A program made the position numbers and the translations under genes. Under the pieces are notes generated by a model. It searched no databases. It saw only the letters and a program-made list of their open reading frames with translations, and was not told the DNA's origin. From Bacteroidales bacterium (lineage in GTDB: Bacteria; Bacteroidota; Bacteroidia; Bacteroidales; ML635J-15), in assembly GCA_017997855.1 (NCBI GenBank), contig JAGOEF010000140.1:1-5334 (forward strand): a DNA stretch of 5,334 nucleotides, read 5' to 3'. Below are positions 1-5,334 of this stretch, in pieces. Position 1 is the first letter of the stretch. Every line of letters starts with the position of its first letter.

Positions 1-702
1 GGTCTGAATGAATGACTCAATACTCATGTTTTGCTCCATAATATTGATGTTACGGGCTTTGGCACTGATAATTCCGGCGGTAACCGTAGAGGTCAGGTTA
101 AAAGGATTTCCTACGGCCAACACCCATTCGCCTACACGAATTGTTTCGGAATCACCGTAAGGAATACAAGGCAATTCGGTTTCTTCAATCTTCAGCAAGG
201 CCAGGTCGCAGGTTGCATCTTTACCGATAACGCGGGCTTCATACATTCTCTTGTCGTTAAGAATCACCTGAATAACCTCTGCTTCGGCTATTACATGATT
301 ATTGGTTACAATGTATCCATCCGGCGACAAAATAACACCCGACCCTGAACTCATAACCGGTGTAGAATAGCGCGGCGTTGTTCCAAACAAATAGTCGTAC
401 AAGGTGTAGTTGGGTGCATTGAACTGAGTTTGCACATGCACCACTGCATTCACCGCTTTTTCGGCAGCCATCGTAAAATCGGGGGCTGCTACCGGAAGAG
501 ACTGGTTCATTGACACAGGGTGAACAGGTGCCTGCTCCTTAAAGTCTTCGTATTGCTGAACCAGAAAATGTTTTTTCTGATTGTTGTCGGCCATGACTTT
601 ATATACGAGGGCAGCACCCAATAATATCATGGCTCCACCTGCCATACCGGAAAGAAAACCGGTCAAGAATCTTTTTGTTTTCATATTGCTTTCGTTCGAC
701 AT
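1..702 (-). CDS. htrA: HtrA/DegP-family periplasmic serine protease, N-terminal part (3' end outside window)
   Basis: Only the first 234 codons are present; the reading frame is open to the window edge. Family members are envelope serine proteases/chaperones that degrade or refold damaged exported proteins. Residues about 11-37 form a hydrophobic signal or signal anchor (MKTKRF, then a Gly/Ala/Leu-rich stretch), followed by a linker to about residue 75. The trypsin-like fold is clear: SSGSGVILSPDGYIVTNNHV holds the catalytic His136, KDATCDLALLKI holds the catalytic Asp166, and VGNPFNLTSTVTAGIISA is the typical strand that follows. The catalytic Ser (GNSGG) and any PDZ domains would lie left of position 1, so protease activity cannot be confirmed from this window. 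The start at 702 gives MSNESNMKTK; Met7 (684) is an alternative that would place the positive charges right at the N-terminus. The gene is divergent from dapF across 94 bp. Family call is firm; degP versus degQ subtype is not decidable. Confidence 0.93.
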   Translation of the reverse strand, partial: MSNESNMKTKRFLTGFLSGMAGGAMILLGAALVYKVMADNNQKKHFLVQQYEDFKEQAPVHPVSMNQSLPVAAPDFTMAAEKAVNAVVHVQTQFNAPNYTLYDYLFGTTPRYSTPVMSSGSGVILSPDGYIVTNNHVIAEAEVIQVILNDKRMYEARVIGKDATCDLALLKIEETELPCIPYGDSETIRVGEWVLAVGNPFNLTSTVTAGIISAKARNINIMEQNMSIESFIQT

Positions 703-716
703 GATATTGAATATTT

Positions 717-724
717 TAAATTTG
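717..724 (+). promoter_or_regulatory. Candidate Bacteroidota -7 box (TAAATTTG) for dapF
   Basis: TAAATTTG matches the Bacteroidota primary-sigma -7 consensus TAnnTTTG exactly. It lies in the 94-bp divergent gap, 72 bp before the dapF start. The -33 element is weak: TTCG at 695-698 is 18 bp upstream, where TTTG/TTG would be expected. The implied transcript start is near 731, giving a leader of about 65 nt. No comparable box was found on the minus strand for the protease gene. AT-rich sequence makes a chance match possible. Confidence 0.4.
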
Positions 725-796
725 CGTACATTTACGAAGATTTAACGTTTCAGGTTCCGTTTTTGATTTTAACCTCAGCGTTTTTAACATTTTTTT

Positions 797-1576
797 ATGG
801 AAATACAATTCAGCAAATATCATGGTACCGGCAATGATTTCATCCTGATTGATGCACGCAGTCACGGGGTAAAATTGTCGAATGAACACATTGCACATCT
901 GTGCCACCGGCGGTTCGGAATTGGTGCCGACGGTCTGATGCTATTGAAGAAATCGGAGACATACGATTTTGCCATGCAATATTTTAATTCCGACGGCAAC
1001 GAAGGCAGCATGTGTGGGAATGGTGGCCGTTGCATTACCGCCTTTGCATCGCGCTTAGGAATTATTAAAAGCCATGCCGTTTTCGAAGCCGTCGACGGGC
1101 TGCATGAGGCGAGTATCGAAGAAAACATTATCATTTCGCTACGTATGTCCGATACACGCATACCCGAAAATTTAGGCGATGGATGGTTTCTGAACACAGG
1201 CTCCCCCCACTTTGTTGTATTCCGCGAAAATGTATCGCAAATTGACGTTGAAAGCGAAGGTCGTCAGTTACGGCACAGTCAGCGCTTTGCTCCCGGTGGA
1301 TGCAATGTAAACTTTGTCGAAAACCAACCCGGTAATATTTTTGTAAGAACATTCGAAAGAGGCGTTGAAGCCGAAACCCTTTCGTGCGGAACCGGAGCCG
1401 TAGCCAGCGCGCTGTGTGTTGCCTTCTCAGGCAATAAAACCGAGGGAGACATCAGCCTGAATACTCCGGGTGGTAATCTGAATGTAAGTTTTTACCGAAA
1501 TGGTGATTTGTATACCCGGATAACCCTGCGCGGTGCAGCCCAACATGTTTTTGATGGTAAAATTCTTTTAGCCTAA
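797..1576 (+). CDS. dapF: Diaminopimelate epimerase
   Basis: A complete 259-residue protein. DapF interconverts LL- and meso-diaminopimelate in the cytoplasm, supplying meso-DAP for peptidoglycan cross-linking and for lysine. The family signatures are intact: the N-terminal KYHGTGNDFILID (residues 7-19), the first catalytic cysteine in MCGNGGRC (Cys73), and the second in ETLSCGTGAVAS (Cys197) preceded by FERGVEA. The two-cysteine, PLP-independent racemase arrangement is therefore complete. Length is slightly below the E. coli enzyme (about 274), with the difference between the two cysteines. The ATG at 797 is fixed by the conserved N-terminus (MEIQFSKYHGTGNDF); the preceding bases are T-rich without a Shine-Dalgarno sequence, which is normal in Bacteroidota. 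In many Bacteroidota the next gene is dapL; here it is a serpin 49 bp downstream. A TAnnTTTG box at 717-724 may drive it. Confidence 0.97.
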   Translation: MEIQFSKYHGTGNDFILIDARSHGVKLSNEHIAHLCHRRFGIGADGLMLLKKSETYDFAMQYFNSDGNEGSMCGNGGRCITAFASRLGIIKSHAVFEAVDGLHEASIEENIIISLRMSDTRIPENLGDGWFLNTGSPHFVVFRENVSQIDVESEGRQLRHSQRFAPGGCNVNFVENQPGNIFVRTFERGVEAETLSCGTGAVASALCVAFSGNKTEGDISLNTPGGNLNVSFYRNGDLYTRITLRGAAQHVFDGKILLA

Positions 1577-1592
1577 AGATGGCATACATCTT
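1576..1592 (+). terminator. Small inverted repeat just after dapF, possible weak terminator
   Basis: AAGATG (1576-1581) pairs perfectly with CATCTT (1587-1592) around a 5-nt loop, starting on the last base of the dapF stop codon. It is followed by a T-rich stretch (TTTTCGTTTT, 1597-1606) beginning 4 nt later. The stem is only 6 bp and AT-rich, so it would be weak. It may reduce read-through from dapF into the serpin gene or be a chance repeat. Confidence 0.25.
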
Positions 1593-1625
1593 GACATTTT
1601 CGTTTTCAATAATAAAACAATAGAT

Positions 1626-2957
1626 ATGAAAGCATATATCATTTTTATCGTAGCCGTTTTATTGGCCATCACCTCCTGTAAAACAAAAAAAGAAACCAGT
1701 TCTGTCACCGAAACAAGCCCTTTACCGGGGCAACCGGCACAGCAAACTCAAACGACACCTGCAACCCAAAACCCCGTAAATGAAACAGCTGCCAATACGA
1801 ACACAATGGCAGCTACAGAAAATCTTACGCAGGGTATGACTTGGTTTGGTTTCGATTTCTTCAAGTATATTACAACGGAGAAATCCAACGAAAACATCTG
1901 CTTCTCACCGGTATCACTTAATGTAGCACTGGCCATGGTATATAGTGGCGCCCGCGAAAACACCTACAACGAAATGAGTCAGGTATTGCATTTTACGAAG
2001 GATTACAACACATTTCATGAAGAATTCGATGCATTCTACCGGAACCTGAATGCCATGGGCAACGACACGGCCCTTCAATTCAATCTGGCTAACCGGATAT
2101 TTATCGAAAATACCTACCGGGTTCTTGATTCGTACCGCAACATCATCAATACACATTATTCCGGGGCTTTCGAAAATGTCGACTTTATGCATTCGCCGGC
2201 ACAGGTTACTGAGCATATCAATAAATGGGTCGAAAAAATGACCATGGACAAGATAAAAAATCTGATTCCGGTGGGTTTATTGGATGAATCTACCAAAATG
2301 GTACTCGTGAATGCCATCTATATCAAATCGAAATGGAAATATGCTTTCGACCCAAAACTCAATCAGGTAAAGGATTTCAATATATCGGACAGCGAAAAGA
2401 AATCGACGGAATTTATGATAAAAAAACAGGATGGCATCCGTTATTACAAAGATGATAAAGTAAGTGCCATCGAATTGCCATACACCAGTCAGCAACTGTC
2501 GCTGGTAATAATCAAGCCCAACCGCATGACGAAAGAAGGGATTAATGCATTTGTTCCTGATGCTGCCGGATATCAGGCAATTCTCGATGGAATGCAGCGA
2601 CGTGAAGTGCACATGGAGATACCTAAGTTTAAAATTGAGACAACATTTTCGCTGAGCGATCCATTGCGCGAAAAAGGTATGAAAGATGCATTTTCGGGAA
2701 GTGCCAATTTTTCGGGCATCAGCGAGTTTAACGATTTAACCATTGACAAGGTATTGCAGAAAGTATTTTTTGAGGTTGACGAAAAGGGTACCGAAGCTGC
2801 CGCAGCAACCGCCATAGTAATGAGAACCACTTCATCGGCCAATCATTACGACCTCGACCGAACGGTATATTTTATTGCAAACGAACCTTTTATTTTTATT
2901 CTGAAAGAGAACAACAGCAACACGCCATTATTTATCGGTCAGTTTGTAAAACCCTAA
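1626..2957 (+). CDS. Serpin (serine protease inhibitor) lipoprotein, inhibitory type
   Basis: A complete 443-residue protein. Residues 1-17 are a lipoprotein signal peptide ending in LAITSC, so Cys18 is the likely lipidated residue. Residues 19-65 are a Thr/Pro/Gln/Asn-rich tether. Residues about 66-443 are one full serpin domain of usual size: ENICFSPVSLNVALAMVYSG (89-108), INKWVEKM (198-205), LVNAIYIKSKW (227-237, shutter region), the hinge EKGTEAAAATA (386-396) and the C-terminal FIANEPFIFIL (416-426). The hinge has Gly at P15, Thr at P14 and Ala at P12-P9, the pattern of serpins that insert the loop and trap proteases, so inhibition is likely. Counting from the hinge puts P1-P1' at Thr402-Ser403, with Met399 and Arg400 close by. 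Glu420 departs from the usual Arg/Lys/His/Gln/Ser of the serpin signature. Tannerella forsythia miropin is a characterised Bacteroidota serpin lipoprotein and the nearest known model. Target protease and membrane face are unknown. It could be cotranscribed with dapF. Confidence 0.95.
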   Translation: MKAYIIFIVAVLLAITSCKTKKETSSVTETSPLPGQPAQQTQTTPATQNPVNETAANTNTMAATENLTQGMTWFGFDFFKYITTEKSNENICFSPVSLNVALAMVYSGARENTYNEMSQVLHFTKDYNTFHEEFDAFYRNLNAMGNDTALQFNLANRIFIENTYRVLDSYRNIINTHYSGAFENVDFMHSPAQVTEHINKWVEKMTMDKIKNLIPVGLLDESTKMVLVNAIYIKSKWKYAFDPKLNQVKDFNISDSEKKSTEFMIKKQDGIRYYKDDKVSAIELPYTSQQLSLVIIKPNRMTKEGINAFVPDAAGYQAILDGMQRREVHMEIPKFKIETTFSLSDPLREKGMKDAFSGSANFSGISEFNDLTIDKVLQKVFFEVDEKGTEAAAATAIVMRTTSSANHYDLDRTVYFIANEPFIFILKENNSNTPLFIGQFVKP

Positions 2958-4570
2958 TCGCGTACCAGATTTAAGGCTCCCCGTTTTTCGATGGTGTTCC
3001 CCGAAACAAACTCTGCCGAAATAATGTAGAAATACACACCCTCGGCTGCCTGATTGACACCATTAATACGGCCATCCCAACCACCTGCCGGGTTTGTCCA
3101 CTGATAGATAACCTCTCCGCGGGTATTGGTGATAACGGCTTTGAACGAAACGGTATTATCGGCTTTCACAGTAAACAGGTCGGAAATACCATCGCCATTG
3201 GGTGAGAAAATATTCGGAATCAACAATTTTTCGTCGTATACCCTGACTGTGTAGCGCACCGTATCGAAGCATGTATTCCCATATGAGGCAATAAGTGAAA
3301 CTTGTTTATCGCCACCTGCATCAAACAACACCGTTGGATTTTCACCGTACATTGTTTCACCGTCAATCAACCAAATAAAACTCATATCGCTGAAGCGTGA
3401 ATACGAGCGGTTATCTATGGTAGTCCTGTTTTCGAAGCTTACCTGCAATGGGTTCTCTTTGTTGAGTGAATACTGATAATCGGCGTTCAGTTTTTTGTTA
3501 TCATTCACCGTTACCGGAATAGATTCATGACAAGTGGCGTTGTAGCTCACCAAAACATGATATTTCCCGGCTGCCAGGTTTTTAAATTCTCCGCTTGAAT
3601 TGCTCTCACCTCCTACCATCGAGAATACAGCATCATCATTATTGCATATAATACTGATTTCCCCATTCGCCATGCTACAGGTTGCGGCTTTTACCGAAGT
3701 ATTAACCGAAATTTCGCTTGGCAGGGTAACATTCAGTGAAGAACTGCAATCGCAATACCGGTTGCCGGAACTTGCTGTAATCGTAAGATGCTGCCCTTCG
3801 TAACGAGACCATGTAAACCGATATTCAGAATTATTCATTTTTTCGATACTGGCACCTGCCGCATTCCATTTCAGATTTTTCGAGTCTTCGGTTTCTACTT
3901 TCAGGGTAAGTGCATCACCCGGACAATTCATTTCATCAACCACGGTGATACTTGGACGAACTGTTGCTGCAAAACAAACTCTCATCGAGTCCACCAAAAT
4001 GGAAGTAGCATTTTCGTCACGATACTTCAGGTAATAAACACCCGGACGTTCGGCAGAAACCCTCATCATACCATCGGGTCTGATTTCGATATTTACAGCC
4101 TGACTATGACTCATTTTCGCCGGATCAATCCCTGATGGCAAGTCCATATAATCAGCGCACAGGGTAGTATCGTTTGTAATAAAAACACCGGCATCTACAA
4201 CCGAAGGAACGGATGTTTGCACGGGAACATTTTTGAAGACCGGAATTGAAGCAATGTTCAATGGAATCTGGCCGGGTAGGTTTTCGGTTAACATGGGAAC
4301 CAGACTAACATCTCTACCCTCGATAGCAACAGCTTGAGATGTTTTCTGATTCTGAGAGGGGCTATTGTTAATCAACAAAATAGCGGTAATAATTCCGGTT
4401 ACTATAATTGCTGAAATTACGGCAATTTTAGCAGCATTCAACGAAACAAAATCTGCGAAACCCTGCTTCGGATAGTGCGTCCTCAAATTATTGAGGACAT
4501 AGTCCGGAGCCGGTTTCGAATATCCTTCGAGTGCGTCCTTAAAAATATGTTCAAAATTCTCTTTCATCAT
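2954..4570 (-). CDS. Single-pass membrane protein with adhesin-like modules and C-terminal CHU_C domain; putative anti-sigma factor
   Basis: A complete 538-residue protein. Residues 1-48 are a charged N-terminus resembling the short cytoplasmic segments of Bacteroidota sigma-linked membrane proteins (FEHIFKDALEGYSKPAPDYV). Residues about 49-67 form one membrane helix with more positive charge on the N-terminal side, so the N-terminus should be inside. The rest would be extracytoplasmic: an Ig-like module (about 132-200, DTTLC, RPGVYYLKY), a second (about 203-284), a SprB-repeat-like module (about 286-356, KNLAAGKYHVLV), a PKD-like domain (about 363-446) and a CHU_C/gliding-motility C-terminal domain (449-538, IPNIFSPNGDGISDLF, GVYFYII). 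All nine cysteines lie beyond the helix, which agrees with this topology. The start ATG is inside the sigma factor gene (20-bp overlap), indicating translational coupling; a second ATG follows directly. The stop overlaps the convergent serpin stop. Anti-sigma function is inferred from position and topology only. The alternative is a membrane-tethered adhesin or T9SS-related component. Confidence 0.85.
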   Translation of the reverse strand: MMKENFEHIFKDALEGYSKPAPDYVLNNLRTHYPKQGFADFVSLNAAKIAVISAIIVTGIITAILLINNSPSQNQKTSQAVAIEGRDVSLVPMLTENLPGQIPLNIASIPVFKNVPVQTSVPSVVDAGVFITNDTTLCADYMDLPSGIDPAKMSHSQAVNIEIRPDGMMRVSAERPGVYYLKYRDENATSILVDSMRVCFAATVRPSITVVDEMNCPGDALTLKVETEDSKNLKWNAAGASIEKMNNSEYRFTWSRYEGQHLTITASSGNRYCDCSSSLNVTLPSEISVNTSVKAATCSMANGEISIICNNDDAVFSMVGGESNSSGEFKNLAAGKYHVLVSYNATCHESIPVTVNDNKKLNADYQYSLNKENPLQVSFENRTTIDNRSYSRFSDMSFIWLIDGETMYGENPTVLFDAGGDKQVSLIASYGNTCFDTVRYTVRVYDEKLLIPNIFSPNGDGISDLFTVKADNTVSFKAVITNTRGEVIYQWTNPAGGWDGRINGVNQAAEGVYFYIISAEFVSGNTIEKRGALNLVRD

Positions 4571-5105
4571 TTTCTTTCAATAAATTCAATCTTTCGATAA
4601 TTGCTTTTTTTGCCTTTAATAACTGCGACTTTGATGTGTTCTCGGAGCAACCCAGCATATCCGCAATTTCCTTGTGGCGATATCCTTCAACTACATACAG
4701 GTTAAAAACCGTTTTATATCCCACCGGCAGCGAATTGATAATCTCGACAAGCTGGTCTGCATTCAGTTTGGAAGCTACCGATGCTGATTCCGAATCGTCA
4801 ACCAGAACCAGATTTTCATCGATTTCGCTTACCATCATCTGCTTGTCTGCCCTGAGTTTGTTGAGTGCTGTGGTTACAGCAATCCGCCGTATCCAACCTT
4901 CAAAAGAACCCTTAAAGCCGAAATCATCGATTTTCTGAATCACCTTTATAAAGCAATCTTGTAAAAGATCTTCTGCCTCAGCACGGTTTCGGGTATATCG
5001 TAGGCAAATTCCGAAAACCAGACCGGAGTAATTACGATAGAGCTCATCAAAAGCCTTTCTCGACTTTTTCTGACATTGCCTGATTAATCTATCGTTGTCC
5101 GGCAT
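4551..5105 (-). CDS. RNA polymerase sigma factor, ECF subfamily
   Basis: A complete 184-residue protein with the two domains of ECF sigma factors. Region 2 (about 19-86) has FDELYRNYSGLVFGICLRYT, then RAEAEDLLQDCFIKV and the -10-recognising GSFEGWIRRIAVTTALNKLR stretch. Region 4 (about 115-170) has IINSLPVGYKTVFNLYVVEG and a helix-turn-helix HKEIADMLGCSENTSKSQL. The linker (87-114) is acidic. Regions 1.1 and 3 are absent, as expected. The ATG at 5105 gives a normal ECF N-terminus (DNDRLIRQCQKKSRKAFDEL). The 3' end overlaps the next gene by 20 bp, so the two should be produced together, the usual arrangement for a sigma factor and its regulator. Its regulon is unknown; because the partner carries a CHU_C domain, envelope or type IX secretion functions are a reasonable guess. 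The gene begins about 50 bp after a strong terminator, so it should have its own promoter. Confidence 0.96.
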   Translation of the reverse strand: MPDNDRLIRQCQKKSRKAFDELYRNYSGLVFGICLRYTRNRAEAEDLLQDCFIKVIQKIDDFGFKGSFEGWIRRIAVTTALNKLRADKQMMVSEIDENLVLVDDSESASVASKLNADQLVEIINSLPVGYKTVFNLYVVEGYRHKEIADMLGCSENTSKSQLLKAKKAIIERLNLLKENDEREF

Positions 5106-5121
5106 GCTTTAGCAAAATGAA

Positions 5122-5148
5122 GACACGTGAGTAATTAAAATAGTTGTC
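5122..5148 (-). promoter_or_regulatory. Possible ECF-type promoter for the sigma/membrane-protein operon
   Basis: Read on the minus strand, AAC (5145-5143) and CGT (5127-5125) are separated by 15 nt, resembling the -35 AAC and -10 CGT core of many ECF promoters. The implied start would leave a leader of about 10 nt before the ATG at 5105. If real, it would allow autoregulation by the sigma factor. The 51-bp gap between terminator and gene contains no clean TAnnTTTG box (best is TATTTTAA at 5142-5135, two mismatches). Such short motifs occur often by chance and the -10 overlaps a CACGTG palindrome. Confidence 0.22.
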
Positions 5149-5156
5149 TGACTCTT

Positions 5157-5199
5157 AAAAAAAAGTGCTGCCAAAAACATTTTGGCAGCACTTTTTTTT
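5157..5199 (-). terminator. Strong hairpin terminator, symmetric in both directions
   Basis: Left arm 5157-5176 and right arm 5180-5199 are exact reverse complements, a 20-bp stem with a 3-nt ACA loop. The core is GTGCTGCC paired with GGCAGCAC, flanked by eight A on the left and eight T on the right, so either strand yields a GC-rich hairpin followed by a U-tract. It lies 8 bp past the stop of the minus-strand gene ending at 5208 and should terminate that transcript before the sigma factor operon. It would also stop antisense transcription entering from the left. Confidence 0.92.
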
Positions 5200-5207
5200 A
5201 CATTTTT

Positions 5208-5334
5208 TTATTTTTCCCTCATCAGGTGGAACGGTCCCTGCAGGTCGTATTCCACTTCGTCGATGCCCTTGGCCTTGATGATGTAGAAATACACGCCCGG
5301 AGCGGCTTCGCTGCCACTGCTCAGTTTGCCGTCC
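5208..5334 (-). CDS. C-terminal end of a CHU_C (gliding motility/T9SS type B) domain protein; 5' end outside window
   Basis: Only the last 41 codons and a TAA stop (5210-5208) are present; the first full codon begins at 5333. The tail reads DGKLSSG, APGVYFYIIKAKG and ends FHLMREK. It aligns with the end of the 538-residue protein downstream (DGRINGV, AEGVYFYIISAEF, ending NLVRD), which is the last part of the CHU_C fold. Such domains normally direct outer-membrane translocation by type IX secretion or terminate adhesin-like proteins. The body of the protein is not visible, so its function cannot be named. The segment is clearly more GC-rich than its neighbours: 66 of 114 bases in 5221-5334, and 31 of 41 third positions are G or C. 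The terminator at 5157-5199 ends its transcript. Confidence 0.82.
   Translation of the reverse strand, partial: DGKLSSGSEAAPGVYFYIIKAKGIDEVEYDLQGPFHLMREK

Noticed and set aside
31..348. Plus-strand open frame of 105 codons
   Set aside because: It is antisense to the HtrA catalytic region, whose family motifs (His136, Asp166) are unmistakable on the minus strand.
1591..1596. TTGACA resembling a sigma-70 -35 box before the serpin
   Set aside because: No -10 element lies at suitable spacing (AATAAT is only 11 nt on), and Bacteroidota do not use the TTGACA/TATAAT pair. It also overlaps the small inverted repeat.
1677..1697. Bacteroidota surface-export signal after the lipoprotein cysteine of the serpin
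   Set aside because: The residues after Cys18 are KTKKE, mostly basic, whereas described export signals are rich in acidic residues. Surface exposure therefore cannot be claimed from this.
2973..3006. CGTTTTTCG and CGAAAC as a terminator hairpin at the convergent junction
   Set aside because: The arms do not pair perfectly, lie inside coding sequence of the minus-strand gene, and lack a T-tract.
2954..3226. The CHU_C domain as proof that the 538-residue protein is type IX cargo
   Set aside because: The hydrophobic helix begins near residue 49 with no cleavable signal peptide at the N-terminus, so ordinary export and T9SS passage are unlikely.
3788..4135. Plus-strand open frame of 115 codons inside the 538-residue gene
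   Set aside because: Antisense shadow of the module-rich region, with low-complexity composition (His, Phe, Thr, Cys) and no recognisable domain.
5192..5215. Runs of T as a phase-variable tract
   Set aside because: They belong to the terminator and the AT-rich trailer of the gene ending at 5208, outside any start or promoter where slippage would switch expression.

Overview
The window reads as a chromosomal segment of a member of the Bacteroidota, probably a Bacteroidales/Marinilabiliales-type bacterium. The grounds are two proteins ending in the gliding-motility/type IX secretion C-terminal (CHU_C) domain, a Bacteroidota-type ECF sigma factor, a serpin lipoprotein, a TAnnTTTG-like promoter box, and AT-rich leaders without Shine-Dalgarno sequences. 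The exact genus cannot be read from the sequence.

Left part (1-2957): the N-terminal half of a trypsin-like HtrA/DegP protease runs leftward off the window (702 to 1). Divergent from it, after 94 bp, is a complete dapF (797-1576, diaminopimelate epimerase, lysine and peptidoglycan precursor synthesis). A serpin lipoprotein (1626-2957) follows 49 bp later on the same strand. It has a well-preserved inhibitory hinge, so it probably inhibits proteases at the cell envelope.

Right part (2954-5334, all minus strand): transcription runs right to left. First comes the last 41 codons of a CHU_C-domain protein (5334-5208), then a near-perfect hairpin terminator (5157-5199). Next is a two-gene unit: an ECF sigma factor (5105-4551) overlapping by 20 bp a 538-residue membrane protein (4570-2954). 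That protein has a short cytoplasmic N-terminus, one membrane helix and a large extracytoplasmic part of Ig-like, SprB-like and PKD-like modules ending in a CHU_C domain. The gene order and topology fit a sigma/anti-sigma pair in which the anti-sigma factor carries an adhesin-like sensor with a T9SS-type terminal domain. This is the most interesting system here, and its function is inferred, not shown. The serpin and the membrane protein converge, and their stop codons overlap by 4 bp.

There is no gene-free stretch over 300 bp. I saw no tRNA, rRNA, CRISPR array, insertion sequence or attachment site.
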